Shown: positions 48,501 to 62,660 of the stretch, one piece after another
How positions within the stretch are numbered: position 1 is the first letter of the stretch
Layout: every line of letters starts with the position of its first letter
NCBI GenBank assembly: GCA_003344405.1
Contig: NOWV01000044.1
Span: 124,001 to 188,000, forward strand
Source of the DNA: Trichoplax sp. H2
Lineage: Eukaryota > Placozoa > Uniplacotomia > Trichoplacea
Reading direction: 5' to 3'
DNA: 64,000 bases
Notes under the pieces: model-generated
What the model was told of the DNA's origin: nothing
The model's input: only the letters and a program-made list of their open reading frames with translations
Database searches by the model: none
Program-made: the position numbers and the translations under genes

Positions 48501-51500
48501 CTATCTCTGAGTAAGATGTGTTATATTATATTGGAATAAATAAGAAAACTGATGTCAATTCGCCATCGTGGTAAGTAGCCCTTCAATAACCTGAATAGGT
48601 TGTTGATTGGCTAATTAATAGGTCTAGACTTAATGTTAGGTTAGATCAGCTAATATAAAATATTATTATGAACAAATATACTTTACTATTAAACTGATTC
48701 CATGACTCATACCTTAGACTACAATGTTATTTTTCAAGTATATCAAATTAAGGAGACATAAATCGATGTTACATGAGGGCTAGAGTCCCATTGATATCCA
48801 ATTTCTTCACAGTCTGCTACTAGAAATAGTGTTTTAAGATTAATATTTTGAAAGAAAACTTAGTTAAGTCACGGGTGAATAATAAAGGGTCAAATCAGCA
48901 TATCCAAACAAGAGAGCTCAAATAAGTACGGTACATCACATTAAAGGTTGAAATTAATTTCACCTATTTCAATACATCTATACGATAGCACAGTGGGAAA
49001 GCCAAGTAACAAATTTGTTAATTGCTTAGCACGTGACTATCACAAGTGGAAATATTGGCATAAATTATTGTTGGAGATAGATTAAATGGATTATTAAATG
49101 GATAAATGTGTAAGTATCAAGCATCCACAACATCTTGTACCAATTTTTAAATAATTATGGGTACTTTATAGACAAAAATAAAATAAGCTTGGCTTTAATA
49201 TGTAAAGATAAAGTCTTGAGATTCTTCCTGCATTTCAATAAAATTCAAGTACATCTTGTAAATTAAACAGGAACTGTACCAATTTAAAGCAATAGACGAG
49301 GTATCGTATTTCATACACTTAATAAATTGTTGCTATATTTAATTTTCGGAGGATAGGATGTTAGAAAAACCTTCGTACCGTTTCTGTCGAGTTCGAACTT
49401 AGCCATTGATCAAGTTAATTTTTTCTGATTTGTATGTAAAAAGTCATGGCATTTAACTGCCTGCAATGTTCAGCAGATCAAATCCTGGATGTTAATAGTG
49501 TTGGGAGATTTCTTCTTCAGATGTGAGTATGCTAATATTAGGCATTGATACAATAGTAATTGCTGATGGATATTGGATATTATTTAAAGATGCTGGATAT
49601 GATTTCGAAACATTATTTTAGACAGGTCTATCAAATGGTAATACTATCTGTTAAATGAGCACATTATCGTAAACCGTCAGTAAAGCGACGGGAGTTTGCA
49701 CTAGTTTAATATAAATAGTATGAAATACTATCCTTTGCATTTCATTAATTATTATATATAGAACTCGTCCGATCTAAAGTTGTACAGTAAATTTACACCA
49801 TTTCGATAACTACGCCAAAATACGATATTGTTATGGCTTAGTTGTCTAGTTTTTTAGACCGTAGAGTTACATTTTTCCTAATACATTTAGATGCTAGTTA
49901 ACAGGGGCTGAGTTACAAGCCAGTTGACCATAACTTTGTATTCAATTTTTCAACCGCAACTTGACTACGACATTACTTATAGTTGCTACATCTTGAGAGT
50001 CTCGACAAAAACCATTCATTTTATTCGATTTCTTCTTCTATAATTTAACGCTCAAATGATTTCTATCTTTATTCTTCCGCACTCAGAGGTATCATATTTA
50101 ATATTTTATTTTTTAATTGTTAAAATTATATTTTAAACCTAAGACAATTATGCTTACATTGCTTAGTAAAAAAGCGTGCGTATTTCATAATTTTTGTAGT
50201 CAATCTTCTGATGTTTTTTTTTTTTTGTTATATGAGTTGGGCAGCATATGTAAGTTTCGAACAGTATCATAGATTATGAATTAATTTAATACTCTATGAT
50301 GAACACAATTACGGGTAGCATAACACATCCTTGCCTACGTGATATCAATCACAAATCTACCAGAAATTTTCTCATTTAAAAAATGTCAGTTATGCTGGAC
50401 TTCCAATTTGAAGCACTCTTGTTTCATCGCTTGCTAGTGCTTAAGCGTTACAGATCAGCAAATGATATGATAACTTGCATTTTAATTTTGAGATTGTATT
50501 CTTCGCAGATTATTGATCAGTTAATAGATTTACAGCATTTGCTGTAGCATATATCTTGTATCGCAGATTGAACGCTGATACAGTATTCTCGTTATATAAT
50601 CCATTGGAAATATTCGAAACATTTCCATATTGCGCTTTTGCAATAGTGCTAAGTAGAATTTATTAATTAACTGATATGTGCATGATAGATGCAATTCCAT
50701 TTTGCAGATTGCAAACCAAATCGTTCTCAAATCTCAAATTAAAAAGCATAAAAATTAATGAAATCATTATTTTATTGTCGTGTTTTTCCTTGATTTTAAT
50801 CTATAATGATTCTAATAATTATTGACAACGGATATATTCATATTGTCTATAGTATGCTATTGCAAATATAGTAGATTGTAGATTGAGATGTATTTTCAAG
50901 ACTATTGAAAAATTATAAAAAATGAGCAGCAATTTCAATACGTTATCTAGATGATTATGATTACTGCTAACTATTAATCAGATAATAGTTATACAATCTG
51001 TATTATATAATATAGATTGTAATTGATATGCTGTTATCGCTGGTTTGGAAGGATAGGAAATGTTAAATTAATTATTTCGACGTAAACTCTATAACTGATT
51101 ACCATCAATACTGATAACATTGGCTAGTAAATGTACAGTACGTATATATTCTCTACTATACCAGCATTACACGCGAATCTATAAATTAGATATTGATATA
51201 TGGTGGAATATTTTCAGAATATTATAAAAAGAATTGCTATATCTTGTAATGGCTCACTTCATACTCTAGACTTGACTCATCTAACAATATTAAGGACTAA
51301 CTACCTGCCGTTTATTATATCTTGTTCATTAAGTCTCAAGATCTAGCTAAATTCAATATCGCATGATTTATCATGAACCATCGCTTCTAGTTCAAGCGTC
51401 ATAGTAAATTCTTCATAAGTACTCAGTAAACTAGGAAAATATATTGTAATTTTACGAGGCAAATTCGAGCCTCAGAGATCTGGCTGATCGCGATACTGAT

Positions 51501-52244
51501 ATAGACGTCATTTGTGCCATATATTTCACATAAAATTCTTTTCTTATATCATGCTGTTCAAAGTATTCGATTTTTTACCCACAGTACTGGTAATCAGTCA
51601 TACTGCCTACCACGCTAATTGTACATGATAATCGTGCCTGGGTGTAACTTACCCCTCTGAGTGTCATCTATGTACTGCGAAATAAGAATTAATGTCATGT
51701 TATTACTGAGCTAATTTTACTACATATATAAGCTCGGGAACGGCATTGCTTTCATTGGTAGAGGACTAAGTTCAGAATTATCTACAATATTTAATTAAGT
51801 TAATCCAAAAAAATCTCAGCGTATTACAGTTCTACGATAGCAAGATTAAGAATCAAAAATTTTTGGTGTCTAACATTGGATTTATTACAATTTTGGATAC
51901 CTAACATTATTGGCTTACCGAGGTAAGGCAAATATTGCTAGATACTAAAGATTCTATCGTAACGAATATGAGAGTAATTATTTGAGTGCTACATTCGCAA
52001 TGGATTACCATTGGCTTGATCTGTTCAGTTATTCATAGTTATGTGGTATATACTGCTAGTTGCCGATTATACAATAGATTAATGTACTATCCTTGCAATG
52101 TTCTCAATATCAATGATAAATGAATAGCATTTGTAATGAAAGTATCTCACAACTATTTCATTCATCTAGTCTAGACCAAATTCTCTCAAAATCATTGCGT
52201 TAGTCAGATAGAAATTAAATAAAGGATTTCATTATAGATTTGAA
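45549..52244. other. Gene-poor region upstream of the LLTP exons
   Basis: Stops are frequent in all frames and I could not support any exon with matching splice sites and family resemblance. The missing LLTP first exon and promoter should lie in the left part. A 68-codon plus-strand frame at 46114-46320 begins with GTG and resembles nothing I know. A T run of 12 lies at about 50215-50226. No tRNA or array was seen. Confidence 0.45.
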
Positions 52245-52705
52245 TATTGTAGAGCAATAATTAACAGAGCAGGAATCTAATCTGAAGTATTCTGAGCTCA
52301 AAAGAGGTGAGGTCTAATCTAAGCTTATTTCTGTAGTTTTTAAATACATTGCGTTTAAACTGTTTTGCGACAACAAGGAAAACTACTCCTCAAAGGCATC
52401 ATCAATCCATTTTACCGTCCTAATCGACCCGTTTAAAATATTATTACTCTGCTATAAATGTTCAACACCGTTAGGTGCTGGACATCTTCACAATTACAGT
52501 ATGATTATATCGGGCCACATAAATCTTGTACCATATTTAACTAACTGGCTAATATTAGTAATCAATAATCTCTAATATACGTGTACGCAGTCATTAGCCA
52601 TCATCTAATACAGTATCAGCGTCACAATAATATCTATTCTTGGAAACTAAATATATTAAATATAGCTATTAATACAATCCAAATATGGGGGTATCACTGC
52701 GGTAC
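52245..52705. repeat. Dispersed repeat, copy 2
   Basis: Partner of 25985-26485: same order of conserved words (AGAGCAATAATTA at the start, AAATCTTGTACCATA, AACTGGCTA.TATTAGT, AAATATGGGGGTATCACT at the end) over about 460 bp in the same orientation. Confidence 0.75.
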
Positions 52706-55700
52706 TATAGTGAAGTAGTTATTTCAATAATATAAGCCTTAGTAGATAACCAGCATAATTTAGTTGGTCAATGGACATACAACATCAGATATATCTTATA
52801 CCTGTGGATGCGCATTTATGATAGACACAACTGATAACAAATTTGCATATGTTGCTTTTTCACTAAAATTATCATATGAACCAAATTTTATTTTTATAAG
52901 AAAGTGTTAATAAAAACTGAAGTTAATTGAGCACATCATGCACTATAAAAAAAATATGTCACAAATTCTTTTCTAGTATGCTGATAGGTTACTTATTGTT
53001 AGCAATTTTATTCTGCAGTCAGAAGTAGGTGAAAGAGTAGACAACGAGATGTTGTCATTTTTTTGTTATTTTGATACATCATCATGATTTCAGGCTTATC
53101 CAGTGATCAATTAGCGACTAATACGAATATCAAGATATCGCAAATATTATTGCAAGATCACGTGATTTCTAATTTGTTATTATAGATCAGCTACAGAATA
53201 ATCGTAATTTAGTTAAAATTTCCTGTAACCCTTTAGGTAGATTGTTGTGAGCGATACAGACGTCATCGATTTTGTTATATTTTATTTATTAAATGATCAA
53301 AATAAGCCTTAAATAAGACTAATAATTATACTATTACCGTATCACGAGTACATAGGTATGCAAACCAAGGGTAAAAGTTCAATTAGTTACATATTCTAGT
53401 TTAAATATCCGCGTGAACAGTTGGGAACCTTTAGTTTACTTAGTGATCCCATAGGCAAGCCTAATATCAGTTGATATTATGGACTTTCTATATGTAAGTA
53501 GTAATCTAGTTAAAAATAGCTTAAGCTATAAAAATCATTCCTAGAGATAAACAGACAAACGCATTTCGATTATGACATCAATTTGTTTATTATTCTTAAC
53601 TGAAATGCTTTTATTTCATCGTCAACAAGCTATTCAAAGTTTAACAAATACGTTTGATTTTACCTGACATGATAGACACAGCTAAACTATGCGCATACAT
53701 AAATATCCAAGGAAAGTCATGAAATAGAAGCCGATCCTGCTATACTTGACCGTAAATAAGTAATTAGCCAAAAATCTGCCTTTAATAAGAGAAAATCTTA
53801 ACTTCAGCACTTGCGCAGCGTTGTAATCGAACAGATAATAGGTATCATAGGCCACGGCCACATCTAGAACGACAATAAACTCCTACAACTACTTATTACC
53901 GAATATCATATCCTTACCGGTGCACTAATCAGGATCGATCTCTATTTTTACTTTCAAAATTTTGAATCTAGCTTAACTCACTATCTATGAATCAAGATAC
54001 GGCTAAAATCTACTTTATCAAGACAAAGTTATGAAATGTATAGCAGCATTTCAAGTTAAAATTCTATTTGTGCTTTAAACTTAAAAATAACGATATAAAG
54101 AAAACAAAAACAGCTCTCATTTCATTACCAAATACGTGGGATTTTACTTATTCCATTAATATTGAAGTTGTTATTCTACATTAACCGGAAAATATGAAAC
54201 AGTCAGTAGATGTATTCTCATGCAAAGCCAATCTTCAACACAAAAATATTCAATATTATTTTCATTTAATCGTGATCTTAGTTGTTAGTTGATAAAGCTT
54301 ATACTATCTTGGCCTTGAGATTCCAAGTACATCAATTGTAAATATCAGTAATCTTCAATATTAAGGATTACTTAATTTATCATGAATATGATTGTGATGA
54401 ATTCTTAATACACTGATGAATATAAAGGTAATAAATTCTCGGATTTTTGAGAGAAAGCATTGCTACCAATCGTTATTCATGAAGGCCAAAATCATCGCGC
54501 TCTTAAAATCGCTCCAACATACCATTTATTTGCCATCATTCATGTGAAACTGCCACCGAAAACTTGTCGAAATTATTGATTCTACAAGACAGCATCGAAA
54601 CATAATCCTCATTCATGGTGCGTACATTGAATTTCATTTATTCTATCGTGAAAAAGCATTTATTTTGTAATATTTTGTTGCAATTATAAAGAACTTAAAT
54701 ATCACTTTTAGCCAAGAAAACGCATTTTAAATCAATGTAGTTCATGAAACAGTCGATTGTGCTCGTATTTAAGTTAGTATCATGACTTCCTCTGATGCTA
54801 CCCAAGAATAGCGATAGAAAATGAACTACGGTATTTTCAAATTGCCGAAGATTTTGTATAAACCACGGTATTATGTTCAGACTGACTTTAAACATTGAAA
54901 TTTTGTCCTATATTGTATATCTGTACTCTAAGCACAGAATAATTGCAAACTATTTTCAATATACGCGCATCGATCATAGCTCCATCCATTCTATTAACCT
55001 GTTATTCTAATTTCACCGATACAGTCTTACTAAAAGTAATAATAAATTCCATTAATTGCTTAAGGCAAGTATATTGCAGTTTTCGATCAATTTATGTTCC
55101 ACTCAACCGCGCTTAAGTAGTGTAGATAGACGATTATCATTTCTATAGAAGGCAATTAGGCTTCCATCATTATCTGGCCCTATCGGTCTAATTTTTAATC
55201 TATTTCGATTCTAGGTATTTTTAAAGAGTGTATTTTTAAGCCCTATAATTTTTTGATGAAAGCCATGAGATGAAATCATTTGAATATTTTTCTATCATCT
55301 TAAACATTTCGGTTCGCCTTCTAGCCTAAGTTTAGTCATAAAAGTGAATATTTAAATTACCTTTCTAGGTCTTAACCTTTCAACATTGCACCGAATAGCC
55401 TAAAGTAGATGACAATTTAAATTATATTATTGCTTGATCAACTTGTCTACTTTACTGAGAGTATCTTTTCACTTACTGCCTTATTAATTATAACCAGACC
55501 TATTCTACAAAATACTATGTAGCCTACGCGTCGACAGAAGAATTATTCTTTCATTTTAAATATTACCTATATTAGTCAATTATAGTTCGAAATTGCGGAC
55601 AGGAGAAATTACAATGCCTTGCCCTAAAAGTTTTTATAATAGGCAATTAAAAGACTATCCAAAAAACTTTATTAAAGCTTCGTCATTTTCTGTACTCGAT

Positions 55701-55859
55701 TTTAAATTCGTTTTGACCCATACTCCATTCTCAAATTACTTATAAACTCATGATGCAAGTCTATCCTTCGAGAAGGGTTACTGAAACGTGGGCTCTGCAA
55801 CTTCTTCATTTTATCAGTGATGCTATAGTTAATTTATAAACTAATGTTCCTACATCAAA
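52706..55859. other. Gene-poor spacer
   Basis: No exon, RNA gene or clear repeat recognised. The longest open frames are short minus-strand stretches without family resemblance. Confidence 0.4.
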
Positions 55860-57200
55860 CAAGCATTGAATAGCAGCAATAGTGATCTATTGATCGGTTC
55901 TAAAATTTCCTCTGCTATCGGCATTGCTATGACTAAATTAAGGAGATCGGTAATATCTAATCCATTTTAAAATGTCTTCAACGTGTTTAATCCCTGAAAT
56001 AAGTACCCGAGTATTATCAATTCTGGAATATTCTCATGCTGTTAGCAATACTATAACTAGTTTAAGGAAAATAAAAAATATCTAATCCATTTTATAAAGT
56101 TTGTATTACGTTTAAGTTCGCAAAAAATAGTGGTGCATTATTATTTATGCTATTCGCATGATATCAGTACTGCTGTGGTAAATACTGTATATGAAGAATA
56201 GAAGTATTTGATCCATCTTAAAATGTCTTGAATGCGTTTAATACCGTCAATAAAGAATGGTACCTTAAATTTAGAACTTCCTCATGCTGTTGGTATTGCT
56301 AAGGATAATTTATTGAGAATAGAAATATCTAATCGATCTGAAATGCTCCGCGCGGTAATAAGAGGCGATAAATTATAAATTTTAGAACTTTCTAGTTCCA
56401 CTAATATCATTATCACTAATTAATGAAGAATAGAAATATCTAGTCCATCTGAAAATGTTCTGTGTTGTAATAAAAACCAGTACATTATAAATTTTAGAAC
56501 TTTCTGAATTTATCATTATTGCTATCACTAATTGATAGAAAACAGAAATATCCAATCCATTCTAAAACGTCCTAAGCGAGATAAATATCGGCAATAAATG
56601 GTGGAACATTTACTAATTCTAAAACTTTTTCATGCTAGAAGTATTACTATGGTCAATTTATTGACAATAGAAATATCTAACCCATTTGAAAATGATCTGT
56701 GCAGTAATAAAATTGGTACATTACAATTTTTAGAACTTTCTGAGGCGGTCGCTGTTGCTATCATAGATTGATGGAGCATAAAAATATCTAATCCATCCTA
56801 CAGCATCTTATTAAACGAGATTATTATCGGTAATAAAGGGTGGATATTCGCTAATTTTAGAACTTTTCTAGCTGTAAGCTTTGCTATAGGTAATTTACGG
56901 AGAACAGAAATATCTAATTCACTTTGAAATTTTTTAAGCCAGTTTAATCCTGGCTATAAATAATGGCATATAGCTAATTCTACAACTCTCTTCTACTATC
57001 AGTATTACTCTAAATTGCATCAGGAACACAGATAAATCTAATCTGTTCTAAAACGTTTATACTACTTCAATGCCGGCAATAATTAGTTCTGAATAAGCAA
57101 TCTAAAAGTTTCTCGTACTGTCAGCATTACTATAATTAATTTATGAAGAGTAGTAATATCTAAATAATCAATTCTAAGAAATTTTTCACACTTTCAATGC
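55860..57200. repeat. Old tandem array, unit about 120 bp, about 11 diverged copies
   Basis: The word AGAAATATCTAATCCAT with variants recurs near 55951, 56070, 56205, 56323, 56431, 56544, 56668, 56782, 56905, 57025 and 57150, a mean spacing of about 120 bp. Between them a TAGAACTTTCT-like word and TTGCTAT are also repeated. Copies are far more diverged than in the arrays at 3.4 and 22 kb. Confidence 0.85.
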
Positions 57201-60059
57201 AGCAGTAAATAAGTACATGATTTTAAGATAGGAACTAATTAAATTTGCGTTGATCACCAAGAATCAACCAATAAGAACTGATTTGTTTCGAATTAGTATT
57301 ATAGAAAACTTTCTATCGCAATCACGATTGTTCTCATTTGCCCGCTCATCCATATTAATTCATGCTTTTCCAAAAATATATAATTTCAATAAAAATCTGC
57401 AAAGTACCTTTTCTGTAGACCCATAAATTTTAGTTAAACAAACTAGATATGATCGTGATTTTTATATAACAGAAAAATAATTTATTTGGCTTTGCTAATT
57501 ACTCCAATTAAATAATTAAATAATTAAATGTTCACTAATATCAAATCAGTTTTACTTACCGTACATGTTTTTTATTAAAATTTCGATCCAAGCATGATTT
57601 AATTGAAGAATTTGGAAGTTATCGTCATTAAAAGTCGCCAAGCCTTTCACATAGTTATGTTACATCGGTCACAAGTAATCTATAATAAATCTGCTAGTCT
57701 AAGGTCCTTTGCATCCTTAAACCACGGATGAAGGATTATTACCTATACAAGAATAGATCAAAATTAATTACAGGAATTAGAGAGGATGCACGCCTACTAA
57801 ATTGAATATCCGATATGATTTAAATACGATTATATCATCATGGCTTCCTTTTAACCATGTTAAACGTAGCTTCGTAAAACATTTCATAGAATCAAGTTAT
57901 TGCAGGCATAATTGCTATCCATCTTTATAATATTTCCTTCTAAATCGGCAGAATAATGTGTGTCATTGCAAGTTGGATAAACAGAGATTTTATTTACCTA
58001 ACAACTTAAGTAATAAAATAAAATGTGACATTAATCATTCAACCTTCAGGCAATGCGTGACAGTGCTTATTCTTTACTTTGACTAAATAGCAACGAGAAA
58101 ATATTATTGTTTTGTATTGTCTACACTTTATTCCTGTTGAATTCTTGCAATAGCCAAAACTCTTCTAGGATTGAACTCAGGATATGAGCTCAGTTTGTGA
58201 AATCTTCTTTCATGAAAGGAGGATTAATACAGTCTTGCAGTATTTATACAAAATTCGACTTCCAAACATTACAATATAAATACCAATCTAAATTTTAAAG
58301 CATTTCTAAACTACTCTATCTTTGAATTTCAATTAATCTCGAAGCTTTAGCCTACCGAAATTCAGTTTCCAATTTTACTGTGTTGCTAAACCAATCTTTG
58401 TTTCTTATTAGCTAAAGGCAAATTTCAATTATTACATAGCTATTGCGTACAAGATTTCAATCCTTACTTCACAATCTATCGAAATTTTTCTACCTGGGTC
58501 CTATCGATAAGAGAAACAAATTCCTTTCCTCTAGGCCAATCATTCTTTAAAGTAGACAGTATTTCATTGAAGGTAGTTCATGCCTTCAAGGGCTATTAAA
58601 AATCCAATGCCATTTCTCAGTGAATCCAATTTTTTTTAGTTTTTAAAAGTATTGTAGCCATGCAGAAAAGGATGAATCAATCTTGCTCGATTTGAAAATT
58701 GTTGCAGGTTAGAGAAATATTTACTAGAACTATGAAGGAATACCGAAATAGTCTTTTTCCTTACTAAGAACATTATTCTTTTACAAAATATCACCTGTCG
58801 ATAGTTAAGATTGCTACTTTCAATTCTCTCTTTATTGAATCTATAAGAAAGAGTATAACCTCATCATATAGGTATAAATTCCTTTTTCTCAAGGTATTAT
58901 CTTCGCTACGGCTGAAAGATTACCAAATAGTCCATTCAATGAAAGCAATGGTTACATCAAAATGAATTTAACGTACTGTAGATATCCTCAATTTCATCAC
59001 CATCATATCGACGCAATAATACGACATCAAATTCGATCAATTTGTCATAATTAAGCTAATTACCTCAGTTAGATGGTTTGAAAGTGGGTTAGCATCTATC
59101 AAGAAAAGTATCAAAATAGTCGATTGCGCTTATTAAGGTTAATAAAGATGTGTACAGCAGATTAGGTTGTAAACTCGTCCATCCTATAGTTTATGAGTTG
59201 ACATTTTAAGATAGATGATCACAGTTTGCCCAATTTTATCTCACATACTATTCAATAGTTGAAATAGAATTGATAGAAGAATAAACCTTCCCAAACTAAG
59301 AGATTTATTCTCTTTAGGGCAACCCTAGTGATTAACTGCCGTAAATTTATAGCACATATTACGGTACCTTAACTACACTTAATAAGTCGGTAGTTTGACA
59401 GTATTTGTAAATATAAATTTATTTTTGTTTGCGTTAAGATATAGACAGCTAAAATCCTATCGACAATATAATTTCAGATCAAGCTAAAATCACAATGATT
59501 GATGGTGACATTATAAACCATCTTTATTCTTTGAAAAATGTAGATATCCTTATTGCCTCATTAACTATTCGAATTAAAGTCTCTCAGCGAAGGTGGGTTA
59601 TGAATACTGAAAATATCATTGGCTAGAAAAATATTGCGGTAGTTTTGAATTAAGTATAATTTATTATCGATTTGTGCCTAAGGATAGGAATTTTGGCCAT
59701 GACCTGCTTTGAATTAATATTCTAGCTAGGTAAAATTTTATTACGGTACCTAATTTAAAATATATTATTTATGCGTGCCCATCCATGTCCACTTTCCATA
59801 CGAAACCGGATATTAAATACTATGGAAAAATATATTTAAATACTTTCTACCCTTTTTAGATTGATTGATACACGCCTGGCAATTGCAATTCCAGGTTAGC
59901 AATTTCGTTGAAAGATGAAATTCATCAGTTTCACAGGAACAGTAAACAAAGCTACCATTTTTTCTGGTTTTCTTATTTTTCACTCCATATAACATTAAAT
60001 GACGTGTTTATAAATATTCAACAAAATTTGCAAAACAAAGGAGTAATCCTAGTCTAAGT
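57201..60059. other. Gene-poor spacer
   Basis: No exon or RNA gene could be supported. One short microsatellite-like run of TAAATAAT occurs near 57507-57530. Confidence 0.4.
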
Positions 60060-60810
60060 GTTATTGATTTTGAGCCAAACTGGAACCATAACAGCGTCAA
60101 AGCTTTGCTATTTGTCTGATTTGAATGAACGACTTCATTGATGCTAATTCAAATCAATGGAAAGGAATAATTAAACACATTATTAATTTAGCAACATTCT
60201 CCAGTGATAAACAAGAAATCTATTGCCGAGGTAAAGACTTTAAGTTGGCATTTTATTAGTTTTGTGTCATTTTTGAGCGTGTATAACACCAAAATACCCC
60301 TGAAAATGATACGAATGAGATGCTAAACAAATATTTTACGACAGCGGCACAAATAATTGAAGTTAATGTTTATTAATTTTGCGTCATCTCCAACTCATAT
60401 AACGTCAGAATATGGCGGCAAGATTAAGTAAACGAATTTATTGATGCCAAATGAAAATTTACAGTAGAAAAGAATTATTCAAGTTGGTATTAAGCTAAAT
60501 TATTCAGTAACATCAGTTATTGAAGAGGTTATTATTAGTACACAAACATGGGTAGTGTACCCATATTTATTCTATATCAATCATTCTATACAGTAGAAAG
60601 GAATAGTTATATCATGCTGTAAATTATTGATTTTGCGCCATTCTTTAATCTTTACAACGCCAAGAATTGGTTGCAGGATTGAATGAATAAATTCATTCAT
60701 AGGAAATAATTTCTGTTGTAGAATGGAATACTACGTATAAGTTTCTATCTTGTTGATTTTTACGTCATTCCTGAACCCCTAAAACGTCAATTTTTTTTTG
60801 ATATTAAACA
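60060..60810. repeat. Strongly diverged repeat series
   Basis: A word like TTGATTTTGCGTCATTCNTGA followed by a TATAACGTCAAAA-like word recurs near 60067, 60258, 60376, 60629 and 60753, often with GAATGAATAAATTCATTGATGC after it. Spacing is 118-253 bp, consistent with an old array of about 120-bp units that has lost copies. Confidence 0.6.
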
Positions 60811-62194
60811 TGGAGGCATAGTTCTACAAAAAAGTAATATGACTTAAGTCTATATTTATAGACTGATATCATTATTAAACTTCTACCTGGTCGAAAATTT
60901 TGAAGCTGAACTGCTAAAGTATTCACAGTAATTTATAATTGTTATTCTATGCAAGTCTTTCCTTGATACAATTGATTTATTGAGTCTTAAGCTTGTTCTT
61001 CAACCAATTTCAGAGACAATTTAAATCCTTTATTTGACGTACCGGTAGCCGACTATGGCTGTAATATAGGTCTACGGTTTCTCGCTGATATAACCGAAAC
61101 GCTTTTAATAAGTTATATCCGGGCTAGTCAATATTATTCGATTCTTTAATGTATCCTCCTTTTTATTTCAATGGATCAAAATGAAAGATGTTTTTTTCAC
61201 TTAATTAAAGTGTTTTACGACATAATTTCAATCAACAAAACTTGTTCGATGATTTTTTTAATAATAAGACAATTTTTGATATACATGTTTACCTATATGA
61301 CATGATTAATTTACCAGAAAAGTGATAGTACTCTATTGTACATAAAATTGATTAACACCGGCTAATTTAAAAATTTCTAATGTAAACAATTTGCTAGATC
61401 ATTCATATAGGAAAGAGAAATTACGGTATAGCAATTTCTTATTCTAAATCAGCTTAATATTCACTTTAAAATGATCATTATCCTGTCGGTGCATCTAATA
61501 ATATTTCTTTAATTAGACAGGAGATATTTACGCCAGACTTATTTACAGTATTATATAAATCAAGTAATATTTTGTCCGTTTTCAACGGAAGATAACTATA
61601 CATCTTGAGACAGAGAATACCTACCGATATCTATCCACTTGATATCAATATTAATAAATATATTGAAAAAGACATGATACAGTCAAATAAGACGGCCCAT
61701 TTTACTTGAAAAGAATGCCAAATGTCGATATATAATTTAATTTGTAATAGCTGCATCTGTTAACTCGTAAAATGGCAGGCAAATATCCTCAATGAAATAG
61801 GCAAAATTGATACGGGTTAGACCGATTCGAATTCGTATTTCCATTGAAAACCTATCATAATTATTTACCATGTCTATCGCCTGTTGAGAATGTAGTATAA
61901 ATTAAAATAGCAATAAAATAACTTCAATCTCAACGTAATACTAGAAATAATTTAGGTATGTTGGGAATTCATATGCTGTGATAGTGATATTGATATGAGA
62001 AATGGAAAAGCGGATTATTATGGAATAGAAAATTACTCTACTTGATTGATAGTAGTGCCATCCAAGGCTAGAACTGATCCTTTATCCTTATGCAATATAT
62101 TATTCTTCAACTTATTTTAGGTTGTAGATATTTGTGCCATAATAGTAAATTCGAATATTATTATTTAAAGGTCGAAATTATCAGATGCATTTAG
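60811..62194. other. Spacer downstream of the GPCR repeat array, no gene recognised
   Basis: No exon-like stretch or RNA gene seen on either strand. Confidence 0.4.
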
Positions 62195-62660
62195 TATTCT
62201 AGGCTTGGATATAGGAATTGATTTCAGCTGCGATTAAAATTTCACCAAGGCAGTTATAGAATTCTTGAACATTCCACTGACAGTATCCTAGGCTTGGGTA
62301 TAGGAATCTACTTCAGTTTCGATTAAAATTTCTCCAAGGCAGTTATAGAATTCTTGAACATTCCACTGACAGTATCCTGGGCTTGGTATAGCAATCAATT
62401 TCAGCTACGACAGAAATTTCACTAAGTCAGTTGTAGTACTCTTGGACATCCTACTAACAATATTCCAGGCTTGAGCATAGCAATCGATTTCAGCTATGAT
62501 CGAAATTTTACCAAGGCAGTTGTAAAATTCTTAGATATTCCACTAGCCCCATTTAGACTTAAGTATAGTAATCGATTTTAGCTAATCAATTTTAGCTATG
62601 ATTGGGATTTAACCGAGGCAGTTGTAGGACTCTTTGACATTCCGTTCACTGTATTTGAAC
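62195..62660. repeat. Tandem array of about 88 bp overlapping the 3' end of the GPCR coding region
   Basis: Five copies of a unit with AAGGCAGTTATAGAATTCTT, ACATTCCACTGACAGTAT and ATCGATTTCAGCTAYGAT; the GGCAGTT word lies near 62249, 62337, 62423, 62513 and 62617. The rightmost copy encodes, on the minus strand, the last about 20 residues and the stop of the GPCR. The others extend the array into its 3' flank. Confidence 0.88.
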
